From assembly GCF_001428825.1 (NCBI RefSeq), contig NZ_LMIT01000009.1, positions 348,599 to 412,598 on the forward strand: a stretch of 64,000 nt of DNA. The letters run 5' to 3'. The notes under the pieces were generated by a model. That model was not told the DNA's origin and made no database searches. It saw nothing but the letters and a program-made list of their open reading frames with translations. Position numbers and translations under genes: made by a program. This DNA is from Nocardioides sp. Root240. Lineage in GTDB: Bacteria > Actinomycetota > Actinomycetes > Propionibacteriales > Nocardioidaceae. Below, piece by piece: positions 36,645 through 45,618 of the stretch (positions are counted from its first letter, which is position 1; each line of letters starts with the position of its first letter).

Positions 36645-38182
36645 GCGCTGGTCTCCTCGGATATGTAGGACAGTTCTGTCAGTCGTTGCGGGTCGAGGTC
36701 GCCTCCGCGTGCCTCGGCAGCAACGCGGCCGTCGCGCAGCACCACGACCCGGTCGGACAGGTGAGCCAGTTCTTCGAAGTCGGAGGTGACGAGCAGCACC
36801 GAGGAGCCCTTGGCGACTGCTCGACGTACGTGTTCATAGATCTCCGAGCGGGCTTGAACATCCACGCCCTGGGTCGGCTCGTCGAGCAGGAGTACTACGG
36901 GGTCGCGGCGCAACCACCGAGCCATGACGACCTTCTGCTGGTTTCCGCCTGAGAGCGTGCCGGCCACGGCAGCATCGCTGGCCGGACGCACGGCGTAAGC
37001 GCCGACCAAGGCGCTGGCATCACTACGTTCGCGACCGTGCTGCAGGCGGCCAAGGGACCAGTACCGGGGCACGACGGCCGCCGACAGGTTCTCCCGGACC
37101 GAGAGCGAACCAAACAGGCCCTCGGCGCCGCGATCCTCGGGGACCATTGCAACGCCGGCCCTCATTGCGGATGCAGGTCTCCGTGGCCTAAAGGGAGCAC
37201 CTTCCAGCGTCAGTTGGCCCGATTCGATGTTGATGTCTCCGAAGAGGGCGCGAAGCAATGTCGTCCGGCCGGAGCCGAGCAGGCCGGCGACACCGAGCAC
37301 CTCGCCACGCCGAAGGTCGAGATCGACTCCTCGCAGCGGCCCTGCGACGAGTCCGCGCACCGACAGGGCGATCTCCTCGGACACTGTCGCTGGACGGTCG
37401 GGGAAGACTCGCTCGAGGTCTCGGCCAGCGATGAGCTCGACGAGGCTCCGTTCGTCCAGTTCGGCGATGTCCCGCGTGGCGACCTGGATCCCATCCCGAA
37501 GGACCGTGACACGGTCGGCCAGTTCGAGGATCTCGGGGAGCCTGTGGCTGACGTACAGGATGGTCTGCCCGGCTGCCGCGTACTTGCGAAGTGCGGCCAG
37601 CAGGATGTCGACCTCCCAAGCGGGCAGTGACGCCGTCGGTTCGTCGAGCACCAACACGCCGTCGTGCGCGCCCTCCTGGTCCTGCAGTGCCCGGGCGATC
37701 GACAACATCGTGCGCTCGGCAGGACGAAGGTTCGCAACGAGCGCCTCAGGCGAGACATCGATCGAGAACCTCTCAAGGATCTTCGCTGCTCGACGCCGGT
37801 TGGCTGGCCAGTTGATGCGGCCGCCAACAGCTTGGATGAATCCTCTACCGATCGCGAGATTTTCCGCGACAGTGAGAGGCCCGAAAACAGCCGGGTCCTG
37901 GTGGACGAAGTGGAGACCTGCGTTGCGAGCCATGGCCGGCGACCATTCGTCGGCGGGTGCAGAAACGCCTTGAACGGCGATGCGCCCGCCGGAGTCGGCT
38001 CCGTAGACGCCGGCGAGGACCTTGATAAGGGTGGACTTGCCTGATCCGTTGCCGCCGAGGAGGGCGTGGATCTCCCCGCGCTTGACCTCCAGGTGGGCGT
38101 CCTGCAGGACAGTGGTCCCGGCGAAGGTCTTGCTGAGCCCGGTGGTGCACAGGACGACGTCCTGCGCACCACCGGTGATCAT
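36641..38182 (-). CDS. ABC transporter ATPase, two fused nucleotide-binding domains (sugar type)
   Basis: About 513 residues from the ATG at 38182. Domain 1: Walker A GGNGSGKST (~40), signature-like NLRPAERTMLSIARAL, Walker B VLVLDEPTASL. Domain 2: degenerate Walker A LLGSGRTTL (~285), signature LSGGNQQKVVMAR (~405), Walker B VLLLDEPTQGVD. This RbsA/MglA architecture drives import with the paired permease. It starts 2 bp after the stop of the binding-protein gene and overlaps the permease gene by 4 bp. Confidence 0.93.
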   Translation of the reverse strand: MITGGAQDVVLCTTGLSKTFAGTTVLQDAHLEVKRGEIHALLGGNGSGKSTLIKVLAGVYGADSGGRIAVQGVSAPADEWSPAMARNAGLHFVHQDPAVFGPLTVAENLAIGRGFIQAVGGRINWPANRRRAAKILERFSIDVSPEALVANLRPAERTMLSIARALQDQEGAHDGVLVLDEPTASLPAWEVDILLAALRKYAAAGQTILYVSHRLPEILELADRVTVLRDGIQVATRDIAELDERSLVELIAGRDLERVFPDRPATVSEEIALSVRGLVAGPLRGVDLDLRRGEVLGVAGLLGSGRTTLLRALFGDINIESGQLTLEGAPFRPRRPASAMRAGVAMVPEDRGAEGLFGSLSVRENLSAAVVPRYWSLGRLQHGRERSDASALVGAYAVRPASDAAVAGTLSGGNQQKVVMARWLRRDPVVLLLDEPTQGVDVQARSEIYEHVRRAVAKGSSVLLVTSDFEELAHLSDRVVVLRDGRVAAEARGGDLDPQRLTELSYISEETSA

Positions 38183-38184
38183 GG

Positions 38185-39435
38185 TCAAGAAACGTCCCAG
38201 ATCTTCTTGAAGTTGGCGGCGTAGTCCTGCTTCGGGGTGCCGTCCGGGTTCATGTTCCCGTCGTAGAAGGTGGTCTGCGTGGGGAACGGGCCGTTCTCGT
38301 CGATGTTCTGGAGTCCCATGCCCTGGTCGACCTGCGGCTCGCCCTGCAGGAGACGGTTCATGCTGTCGATTGCGGCCCAGCCGACCCAACGGGCAGGAAG
38401 TCCGGTGATGAAGTCCTGGCCCTTGTTGTCTTGGGTGAAACCGATGTTGGGCGTGAGCCCCTCGTTGCCCGTGACCAGGATGTCGTCGTTGCGGCCCGAT
38501 GCCACGACTGCCTGAGCGATACCGACGGTCAGAGCGGAGTCGTACGGGGAGTAGAGGACGTTGGCGTCCGGGTTCTGGGTGAGAGCAGCCTCGGCCTTGC
38601 CGCCCAGCTTGCCGGTCACGAAGTCATCGAGGTTGAAGGGGACCTTCTTGACGATCTCGCAGCCCTCGCAGTCCTTGATGCGATCCTCGAAGCCCTTCTT
38701 GAGGTGCTGAGTGATCACGAGGTCGTCCTCGGTGAACTCGATGATCTTTGCCTTGCCCTCGGTCTGGGCGATGATGTAGTCGGCGGCACTGCGCGACTGC
38801 ACCTTCTCGACGTAGTCGATGAACGACACACCGTTGCCGAAGCTGAGTTCGGCGTCGAAGAGCGGTTCGCTCTGGTCCTTCAGAATTGGGTCATTGCAGT
38901 CGAAGGCGTAGAAGGCGAAGATCTTGGTGCCCGCCTTTCTGGCGTCTTGCAGTGCGCTCTTGGCGGCAATGCAGTCGATGGCATCGAGAATGATGCCGTC
39001 GGCGTCGTCAGCAACAGCTGAGCGAATGGCACTCGCGAAGACGTCGGGACGTCCCTTGCCGTCCACGATGGTCAGGTCCCAGCCGACGACGGCGGCGGCT
39101 TCCTCGGCCCCTTCGGCGGGCGCCGAGCAGCCCTCACCTGCCTGACTGCACGAGATCAGCCAGACGTTCTGGCCCGCTTGGGGCTTGGGTGCGCTGATCG
39201 GCAGCGCCCGATCGGTGCCCTCGCGGTTCTTTGCCACAGCTGCCTTGGCTTCTGCAATGACCGAGGCCGAGGTCTCGGCGGTCCCACCGCCGTCGTCTCC
39301 GGCGCCACCGCAGGCCGTCAGGGCCAGGGCGAGCATGCTGGCGCTGAGCAGGACGAGACCTCGTCGGCGGGCGGGAGACGTCCCCACCGCGCCCCGGCTG
39401 ATACGGCTGGCGATGTCGCCAGAGGCAGTTGTCAT
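38185..39435 (-). CDS. Sugar-type ABC substrate-binding lipoprotein
   Basis: About 416 residues from the ATG at 39435, with AAGGAG seven bases upstream (the ATG at 39441 is too close). The signal peptide has an Arg cluster, a hydrophobic core and lipobox LALTAC with Cys42 as the lipidated residue. The mature part is a Peripla_BP_4 fold (VWLISCSQAGEGC, DGIILDAIDCIAAKS, VLYSPYDSALTVGIAQAV). It has an unusual number of paired Cys (for example DCEGCE), so disulphides are likely. It divides the nitrile module: the importer operon runs left and amidase/nitrile hydratase run right. The ligand may be a nitrile, amide or amine rather than a sugar (inference). Confidence 0.9.
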   Translation of the reverse strand: MTTASGDIASRISRGAVGTSPARRRGLVLLSASMLALALTACGGAGDDGGGTAETSASVIAEAKAAVAKNREGTDRALPISAPKPQAGQNVWLISCSQAGEGCSAPAEGAEEAAAVVGWDLTIVDGKGRPDVFASAIRSAVADDADGIILDAIDCIAAKSALQDARKAGTKIFAFYAFDCNDPILKDQSEPLFDAELSFGNGVSFIDYVEKVQSRSAADYIIAQTEGKAKIIEFTEDDLVITQHLKKGFEDRIKDCEGCEIVKKVPFNLDDFVTGKLGGKAEAALTQNPDANVLYSPYDSALTVGIAQAVVASGRNDDILVTGNEGLTPNIGFTQDNKGQDFITGLPARWVGWAAIDSMNRLLQGEPQVDQGMGLQNIDENGPFPTQTTFYDGNMNPDGTPKQDYAANFKKIWDVS

Positions 39436-39821
39436 GATCATTCTCCTTCATGCGAGTAGCACGGACTCGCGCATTGGTGGTTGCCGTGAGTTTGGCCACA
39501 GCGGATCTTCCGAGTCGTTGGGGAAGGCGAGGACTTTCCGCGCCTTGGTTTGGGAAGTCCGTAGTTGCGCCCGTACGCCGACTCGCCAGGCCCCGGCAAT
39601 GTTGGTCAACCGCCTGTGCATCCGCCCGGCACGTCGCTTTGGGGATAGCGAGAACGGGCAGCAGCAATCTCTGGAGGTTGCCTGTATCGGTCGGTGACGG
39701 ACGGGGCAACGATGAGAGAGCATCGGGTGATGGAGGTCACTGACTGTGGCGATTCAGCACCCCGGGCGCGCACCGACCCCTTGGACACATCCTCAACTCC
39801 TTGACTGCGAAGCGAGCACCG
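39436..39821. other. Divergent promoter region, importer / amidase
   Basis: 386 bases with no supported gene. It should hold promoters for both the importer operon and the amidase-nitrile hydratase operon. I found no strong inverted repeat here, and no regulator gene is adjacent. Confidence 0.45.
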
Positions 39822-41363
39822 ATGCCGATCAACCGCCCCGATAGTTCTGCTCTCCAGGCGATCGCCGCGAACTACGGGCTGACCATGTCGACGTCCGACA
39901 TGGAGCAGTACCGCATTGCCACGCATGGCGCCCTCGATGCCTGGGACGCCGTCGAGGCCGCCCACGAGAAGATCGCGTCGCCGCCGCCCGACCGGGTGTG
40001 GAACAAGCCAGCTTCCAAGGACAACCCGTGGGGCGCGTGGTATGTCACGACGGAGATCCAGGAACGGGCCGAAGGTCCACTCGCAGGCGTCCGGGTCGCA
40101 GTCAAGGACAACACCAGTGTTGCTGGCGTACCCATGATGAACGGTTCCGCCACACTCGAGGGCTTCACTCCCTCACGCGACGCCACCGTCGTCTCGAGAC
40201 TTCTAGACGCTGGTGCGATTATCACGGGCAAGTCGGTGTGTGAGGACCTCTGCATGTCGGGGGGGTCGCACTCGAGCAGGACTGGTGCGGTGCGCAATCC
40301 GTGGGACCCCACGAGATCTTCTGGGGGTTCGTCCAGTGGCAGCGGAGTCCTGGTCGCGACGGGCGGGGCCGACCTGGCGATCTCGGGCGACCAGGGCGGT
40401 TCGATCCGCATCCCTGCCGCTTGGCTGGGACTCGTGGGTCACAAACCCACGTGGGGTCTCGTCCCGTACACCGGAGCCATGCCGGTGGAGCAGTCCGTCG
40501 ACCACCTCGGGCCGACCGCCCGCACTGTGGTCGAGGCGGCGCGAATGCTCACGGTGATCGCAGGTCCCGACGGTCTGGACCCACGCCAGCCGCGAGCCTG
40601 GGAGCGGATTGACTACGAATCCGAGCTGCGGAGGGGGAGCCGGGGGCTTCGTGTCGGCGTGGTGACGGAGGGTTTCGGGCATCCCGACTCCGACCCGGCG
40701 GTAGACGAGACTGTGCGCGCCGGCGTACGGCGACTGACATCGGCGGGACTTCTCGTCGAGGAGGTGTCGATTCCTTGGCACCTCATGGCACCTGCTCTCT
40801 TCGCCGTAATTGCCTGCGAAGGCGGGCTGACACAGCTCGTCGAGGGCAACGCGTTCGGAGCGAACTGGAAGGGCCGGTACGACGAGGACCTGATCGCCTT
40901 CTACGGTGCGCAGTGGCGCCGCTCCCCGGACCAGTTCCCCGAGGGGGTCAAGTTGGCGATGCTCAGCGGGCGGTACGCGCGAGACGTCGACTTCGGACGT
41001 CACTACGCGATGGCACGCAACCTCGAGCGCACGCTGGCAGCAGCCTACGACGAAGCGCTGAGCCGGTATGACGTCCTGGTCATGCCGACGTCGCCTGTGT
41101 CAGCGACGCCTTTGCCGGGGCCGGACGCGTCCGTCCTTGAGCTCTTGGCCCGCGGTTCTGAGCAACTAGTCAACACATCGGCGTTCGATGTCACAGGTCA
41201 CCCTGCCTGCTCGGTTCCGGCAGGGATGCTCGATGGGCTCCCGGTGGGCATGATGGTGGTGGGCAAGCAGTTTGACGATGCCACCGTCCTGCGAGTGGCT
41301 CAGGCAGCCGAACGTGAGCTCGGAGGCTTCCAGAGTCCGCCAACCAACAAGGAGACGGCATGA
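39822..41363 (+). CDS. Amidase (amidase-signature family)
   Basis: 513 residues from the ATG at 39822 (a TTG seven codons upstream is less likely). The Ser-cisSer-Lys triad is visible: Lys in VRVAVKDNTS (~95), cis-Ser in TRSSGGSSSGSG (~170), nucleophile Ser in SGDQGGSIRIPAAW (~192). The C-terminal AGMLDGLPVGMMVVGKQF is family-typical, and the N-terminal ~70-residue extension matches nitrile-pathway amidases. It hydrolyses the amide made by nitrile hydratase to acid and ammonia. Its stop overlaps the nitrile hydratase beta start by 4 bp. Confidence 0.93.
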   Translation: MPINRPDSSALQAIAANYGLTMSTSDMEQYRIATHGALDAWDAVEAAHEKIASPPPDRVWNKPASKDNPWGAWYVTTEIQERAEGPLAGVRVAVKDNTSVAGVPMMNGSATLEGFTPSRDATVVSRLLDAGAIITGKSVCEDLCMSGGSHSSRTGAVRNPWDPTRSSGGSSSGSGVLVATGGADLAISGDQGGSIRIPAAWLGLVGHKPTWGLVPYTGAMPVEQSVDHLGPTARTVVEAARMLTVIAGPDGLDPRQPRAWERIDYESELRRGSRGLRVGVVTEGFGHPDSDPAVDETVRAGVRRLTSAGLLVEEVSIPWHLMAPALFAVIACEGGLTQLVEGNAFGANWKGRYDEDLIAFYGAQWRRSPDQFPEGVKLAMLSGRYARDVDFGRHYAMARNLERTLAAAYDEALSRYDVLVMPTSPVSATPLPGPDASVLELLARGSEQLVNTSAFDVTGHPACSVPAGMLDGLPVGMMVVGKQFDDATVLRVAQAAERELGGFQSPPTNKETA

Positions 41364-42067
41364 ACGGCGTGTTTGACCTGGGAGGGACCGATGGATTCGG
41401 CGCGGTCGGCCCGACGCCTTCCGAGCCGGTGTTCCACGAGGAGTGGGAGAGGATCGTCTTCGGCCTGCAGTTGGGATGCTTCGCCGGGGGATGGTTCAAC
41501 ATCGACTCCTTCAGGCATGGCATCGAGCTGATGGACCCCGTGCACTACCTGACGTCGTCGTACTACGAGCATTGGCTCGCGACCTTCGAGCGCCACGGCG
41601 TCGCCAAGGGCCACATCGACGCCGACGAGCTCGACCGCCGCACCCAGGAATACCTGGACGATCCGGAAAAGAGCCTCCCTGTGCACGAGCCGAACCCAGC
41701 ACTGATCGAGTTCGTCGATGCGGTGGTGGCGGGAGGCTCGCCAGCGACCCGACCCACTGACGAACCGAAGCGCTTCGAGGTGGGCGACGTGGTGCGGATG
41801 CGCAGCTTCGCACCGCACGGGCACACGCGCTTGGCAAGGTACGTACGAGGAAAGGCAGGCACGGTCGTCGCGTACCGCGGCTCATTTGTCTATCCCGATC
41901 ATTCGGGCAATGAACTGGGGGAGAGCCCCCAGCACCTTTACACGGTTCAGTTCGACGGTGCCGAGTTGTGGGGTGAACTCCACGCCGAGAGCAATACGTC
42001 CTCGACGTTCGACGCCTGGGATCCCTACATCGACGCGATAGAGCATCGCGAAGGAGCAACCGCATGA
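41360..42067 (+). CDS. Nitrile hydratase beta subunit
   Basis: 235 residues. It begins [16 protein letters not shown], the standard beta-subunit start. [19 protein letters not shown] (~57-75) and the C-terminal half [12 protein letters not shown], then [20 protein letters not shown], provide the SH3-like domain and the arginines that contact the alpha-subunit metal centre. It forms the heterodimer with alpha and shapes the substrate channel. Order beta-alpha-activator is that of cobalt-type enzymes. It overlaps both neighbours by 4 bp. Confidence 0.95.
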   Translation: MNGVFDLGGTDGFGAVGPTPSEPVFHEEWERIVFGLQLGCFAGGWFNIDSFRHGIELMDPVHYLTSSYYEHWLATFERHGVAKGHIDADELDRRTQEYLDDPEKSLPVHEPNPALIEFVDAVVAGGSPATRPTDEPKRFEVGDVVRMRSFAPHGHTRLARYVRGKAGTVVAYRGSFVYPDHSGNELGESPQHLYTVQFDGAELWGELHAESNTSSTFDAWDPYIDAIEHREGATA

Positions 42068-42663
42068 GCAGGACCGGGCGTACGTCGGAGGAGATCGCCG
42101 CTCGCGTCAAGGCCTTGGAATCGATGATGATCGAGCAGGGCTTGGTCACCACCGAGATGATCGACCACTACGCCGAGATCTACGAGAACGAGGTGGGTCC
42201 TCAACTTGGTGCCCGAGTGGTGGCCAAGGCCTGGGTGGATCCGGAGTTCAAGGCACGTTTGCTGGAAGATGCCCCTGCCGCGTGCGGCGAGCTCGGCATC
42301 GGCGGCATGCAAGGTGAGCACATGGTGGTGCTCGAAGCGACCCCAGAGGTTCATCATGCGATCGTCTGTACCTTGTGCTCGTGCTATCCGTGGCCAGTGC
42401 TTGGACCGCCTCCGAATTGGTACAAGGATCCTCAGTATCGCTCCCGCATGATACGCGAGCCGCGCAAGCTGTTGGCCGAGGAGTTCGGCTATGTGATCGA
42501 TGAAACCAGGGAGATTCGTGTCTGGGACTCAAGTTCGGAGCTTCGATACTGGGTCCTGCCTGAACGTCCAAGCGGTACCGACGGCTGGGACGAGCAGCAG
42601 CTCGCAGCACTGGTCAGCCGCGACTCCATGATTGGCGTCGGATCTGTCCAGGTGACGCCATGA
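42064..42663 (+). CDS. Nitrile hydratase alpha subunit, cobalt type
   Basis: 199 residues. The metal-binding motif V-C-T-L-C-S-C (Cys102-Cys107) is the Co-type version, since Thr rather than Ser follows the first Cys. The second and third Cys are normally oxidised to sulfinic and sulfenic acids. [20 protein letters not shown] follows as expected. It catalyses hydration of R-CN to R-CONH2 in the cytoplasm. No dedicated cobalt transporter of the NhlF type is in the window. Confidence 0.96.
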   Translation: MSRTGRTSEEIAARVKALESMMIEQGLVTTEMIDHYAEIYENEVGPQLGARVVAKAWVDPEFKARLLEDAPAACGELGIGGMQGEHMVVLEATPEVHHAIVCTLCSCYPWPVLGPPPNWYKDPQYRSRMIREPRKLLAEEFGYVIDETREIRVWDSSSELRYWVLPERPSGTDGWDEQQLAALVSRDSMIGVGSVQVTP

Positions 42664-43070
42664 GGGACTCGAACGGTCAGCCGGACAGTGTCGGTCCGGG
42701 GGAGGAGGTCAAGGCCCTCGTGCAGAACCTCCCGCTCTTGTCCAACGACCTGGCGTTTGACGAGCCGTGGCAGTTGCGCGCCTTCGCGCTCGCCATCGCA
42801 GCGCACAAATCGGGACAGTACCCGTGGTCGGACTTTCAAAGCGCGCTGATCGCGTCGATCAAGGGTTGGGAAGGAGCGGGAGAGGTTGGCGACGCGGCAT
42901 GGTCCTACCACGAGCACTGGCTCGACGCGATCCAAGCCGTCATGGTTGACAACGACCTTGTTGACGTCGATTTGCTTGAGGAGCGGGTCCGCGAAGTGCT
43001 CGACATGCCCGCCAACCGCAACCACCATGAGCCGCACTACGAGCCAGTGGCTGTCGACCCAGGATGCTGA
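42660..43070 (+). CDS. Nitrile hydratase activator / accessory protein
   Basis: 136 residues, overlapping the alpha gene by 4 bp. It resembles the beta subunit N-terminus ([20 protein letters not shown] and [19 protein letters not shown]), as known for the P14K/NhhG accessory proteins. Those proteins deliver or exchange alpha subunits and load cobalt, including cysteine oxidation. The C-terminus has a His-rich stretch ([11 protein letters not shown]) that could bind metal. It ends the operon; a long hairpin follows. Confidence 0.9.
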   Translation: MRDSNGQPDSVGPGEEVKALVQNLPLLSNDLAFDEPWQLRAFALAIAAHKSGQYPWSDFQSALIASIKGWEGAGEVGDAAWSYHEHWLDAIQAVMVDNDLVDVDLLEERVREVLDMPANRNHHEPHYEPVAVDPGC

Positions 43071-43089
43071 TCGACTGACGACTCCGACG

Positions 43090-43135
43090 AAACGGCCGCT
43101 GGCGCTCGAGACTGCTCGAGCACCAGCGGCCGTTT
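43090..43135. terminator. Bidirectional terminator after the nitrile hydratase operon
   Basis: A 20-base inverted repeat with one mismatch (AAACGGCCGCTGG...GCTCGAG / CTCGAGC...CCAGCGGCCGTTT) around ACTG, with A- and T-runs at its feet. It lies between the convergent activator and FMN monooxygenase genes. Confidence 0.85.
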
Positions 43136-43155
43136 CAGTTGTGAAGAGGACCGTC

Positions 43156-44529
43156 TCAGGCGGGCGTCTTGCTGACCGCTCGATAGCCGGGGTGTGTCGA
43201 GGACAATCGAGTGTTGCCCGGGCCGGCGATGTACTCGCGCAGGGTTTCCCCCTCGTACTCGTTCCATACGCGGCCACGCTTCTGCAGTTCCGGGACAACG
43301 GTGTCGACGAACGCCTCGATGTCGTGGGGAGTGACGGCGTAGGACAGGTTGATGCCGTCGAGGTCTCCCTCATCGATCCATCGCTCGATCTCGTCGGCGA
43401 CCGTCTCTGGGCTGCCGACCAGAACCGGCTCTATGCCGCCAATACTCATGTGATTCGCGATATCTGCCGGTGTCCACCTGCGTGACGGGTCCAACTTGGT
43501 GAAGAGGTTGAGGACGGTCTGGATCGCGTTGGTGTCCATCGCCTCCAGCGGTGTGTTCGGGTCGAACTGCGATAGGTCGACGCCGGAGAAGCCACCGAAC
43601 AGCGCCATTGCTCCTTCGGGCGACGCATACTGCTGATAATCCTTGTACTTGCGCTCGGCCTCTGCGTCGGAGTCTGCGACGACGGCGGTCAGGATGGTGA
43701 AGATCTTCACGTCGTTCCGCTGACGGCCAGCGGCTTCAGCCTGAGTTCGGATGTCGTCGGTGATCACCTTGCTGAGGTTGGAGTTGAGCACGTTGACGAA
43801 CAGTCCCTCGCCGTGCTCCGCCGCGAACTGACGTCCACGTGATGAGGCACCCGCCTGGAAGATGGTCGGCGTGCGCTGCGGAGAAGGCTCGGACATGTTG
43901 AAGCCGTCCACATCAAAGAAGCGGCCCTTGTGACGAATGGGGTGGACCTTGCTGGGGTTGACGAAGACTCCTCGCTCCTTGTCGAGCTCGACAGCATCGT
44001 CTTCCCACGATTGTTCCCACAGTTTGTACGTGACTGTCATGAACTCCTCGGCCAGCTCGTAGCGATCGTCGTGGCCCAGCGGTTCGGTCCCGAAGTTGCG
44101 GGAGGCACTGGCCAGGTAGGACGTGACGACGTTCCAACCGATGCGCCCCTTCGTGAGGTGATCGAGGGTGCTCATCCGTCTGGCGAACGGGTACGGGTGC
44201 TCGAAGGTGGCTGATCCGGTGACTGCGAATCCTAGGTTGGAAGTGACCGAGGCCATTGCGGAGATGTACTGGAACGGGTCGTTGGCCGGGATCTGCATGC
44301 CGTTGAGAAGTGCGGTGTCGACGGAGCCGCCGTGCACGTCATAAGGCCCCAAAACGTCCGCGAGAAACAGCGCGTCAAACCGACCTCGCTCCAAGGTCTT
44401 GGCGAGATCGAGCCAGTAGTCGAGGTCCTTGTAGCGATGAGCCTGGCTCTCGGGATGCCTCCACATGCCAGAGCTCTGGTGCCCGGCTGCCGTCATGTTG
44501 AAGGCGTTGAGCCCGATTCGTTTGGCCAT
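43156..44529 (-). CDS. FMN-dependent monooxygenase, NtaA/SnaA/DszA (SoxA) type
   Basis: 457 residues. LLM-class TIM barrel of the two-component group: start MAKRIGLNAFNMTAAGHQSSGMW (first part), FDALFLADVLGPYD (~52), TGSATFEHPYPFARRMSTLD (~103-122), GRIGWNVVTSYL, and FQAGASSRGRQFAAEH (~227). These enzymes use FMNH2 from a separate reductase to oxidise nitrilotriacetate/EDTA, sulfones or related compounds. The likely partner is the flavin reductase fusion at 32103-33269. The target in this island may be an amine or nitrogen heterocycle (inference). Confidence 0.92.
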   Translation of the reverse strand: MAKRIGLNAFNMTAAGHQSSGMWRHPESQAHRYKDLDYWLDLAKTLERGRFDALFLADVLGPYDVHGGSVDTALLNGMQIPANDPFQYISAMASVTSNLGFAVTGSATFEHPYPFARRMSTLDHLTKGRIGWNVVTSYLASASRNFGTEPLGHDDRYELAEEFMTVTYKLWEQSWEDDAVELDKERGVFVNPSKVHPIRHKGRFFDVDGFNMSEPSPQRTPTIFQAGASSRGRQFAAEHGEGLFVNVLNSNLSKVITDDIRTQAEAAGRQRNDVKIFTILTAVVADSDAEAERKYKDYQQYASPEGAMALFGGFSGVDLSQFDPNTPLEAMDTNAIQTVLNLFTKLDPSRRWTPADIANHMSIGGIEPVLVGSPETVADEIERWIDEGDLDGINLSYAVTPHDIEAFVDTVVPELQKRGRVWNEYEGETLREYIAGPGNTRLSSTHPGYRAVSKTPA

Positions 44530-44560
44530 GTCATCTCCAGGTGAACCAAAAGTAGTAGAT

Positions 44561-44576
44561 CACTTCGTTCGAAGTG
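44561..44576. promoter_or_regulatory. Palindrome upstream of the FMN monooxygenase
   Basis: CACTTCG-TT-CGAAGTG, a perfect 7+7 inverted repeat 32 bases before the start at 44529. The half site CGAAGTG and the core CTTCGNTCGAAGTG recur at 58213-58226. The TetR gene at 44734-45384 is adjacent. Confidence 0.6.
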
Positions 44577-44733
44577 GACTCTCATTCTTTCATGGCGGGC
44601 GAAAATTGGGAAGGTCCGGACGTGCGTCCACGGAGTAGTCAAGGGAACCGCCCGGGCGTCCGTCTTTGCCAGGGGTCGCCGGACCGCGCAAATGAGCGCA
44701 ATTTCCTGCCCTGGATACGTCTCGGTGCTGGAG

Positions 44734-45384
44734 TTACATGCCGCCCTTGGAGAGGTGGTGGAGTGACAGTTCCAGGCGGTGGCGTAGCCGGTTGGGCATG
44801 TCGCTCGCCGGTAGGTCGCGCGCCCGAGACCGCAGCACTTCGTGGACGTAGATCGCGTGGCAGTTCTGCACTACTGCGGGGATGTCCTCGAGGTCGAGCA
44901 CGGAGGTCGCTCGTCCATGTTGGAGGATCGACTCAAGCAGCTCGAACCACCGGTCGGCGTACTCCAGTCCACTCCGACCGACATTGGTGGAAGACCCGAA
45001 TGACTCCTTGACGAAGGTGAACGCAAGTTCGGGGTAGCGCGTATAGAGAGAAGCGAGCAGGTCATAGCATTCGATGATCTGCTGGATGTGGTCTTCAGTT
45101 CGGCGGAGTTGCTCGACGCGGAGTTCGGAGTGCGCGCGAATGCACTGGTCGACGACGTGTCCGAACTCCTCTCCGTAGACAGAGAGGAACAGGTCCAGCT
45201 TCGACGGGACGTAGCGAAACAATGTCGCCTCGCCCATGTCTGCGCGCGCGGCGATGGACTTGGTCGTCACGGTCTCGTACCCCTGCGCCCACATGAGTTC
45301 CTTGGCCGCTGCGCGCAGCCGGGCCATCGAGTCCTGCTTCTTCCGCTCTCGCATGCCGAGCTCGTCCGAAGTGTCTGAAGGCAT
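44734..45384 (-). CDS. TetR-family regulator (second)
   Basis: 216 residues from the ATG at 45384 with AGGAG upstream. HTH: RAAAKELMWAQGYETVTTKS, then IAARADMGEATLFRYVPSKLDLF. The ligand domain is helical with a Cys/Tyr cluster (IIECYDLLASLYTRYPELAF). It lies upstream of the FMN monooxygenase gene in the same orientation and diverges from the APC permease gene, so it may control both. The palindrome 44561-44576 lies in the downstream gap. Confidence 0.88.
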   Translation of the reverse strand: MPSDTSDELGMRERKKQDSMARLRAAAKELMWAQGYETVTTKSIAARADMGEATLFRYVPSKLDLFLSVYGEEFGHVVDQCIRAHSELRVEQLRRTEDHIQQIIECYDLLASLYTRYPELAFTFVKESFGSSTNVGRSGLEYADRWFELLESILQHGRATSVLDLEDIPAVVQNCHAIYVHEVLRSRARDLPASDMPNRLRHRLELSLHHLSKGGM

Positions 45385-45575
45385 CGTTCGGCATCTCCTG
45401 CTGAGGTGGGTAATACGTGCAGTGTAGGGATGCGGCGGCCCGAAACCGGGTTGACCGAGCATTGCGCCACTCGTCTACCGGTGACTTGGTGATAACGAGA
45501 AAGGTTCGGCGGAAAGTTCGCGCAATCCCCTTGGCGCTGATGAGCGATCTGGCTGGACCATCGGTCAGTCGTAGA

Positions 45576-45591
45576 TGTGGTCCAAACCACA
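45576..45591. promoter_or_regulatory. Palindrome upstream of the APC permease gene
   Basis: TGTGGT-CCAA-ACCACA, a perfect 6+6 inverted repeat 28 bases upstream of the ATG at 45619, in the divergent region between the TetR and permease genes. Confidence 0.5.
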
Positions 45592-45618
45592 CAGGTCGAA
45601 TCCCCTCCGAGGAGCATC

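Noticed and set aside
39436..39821. A riboswitch upstream of the amidase, for example a cobalamin element
   Set aside because: No B12-box-like or other conserved riboswitch element could be recognised in this region.
42367..42384. Iron-type nitrile hydratase
   Set aside because: The motif reads C-T-L-C-S-C. Thr at the second position and the beta-alpha-activator order indicate the cobalt type.
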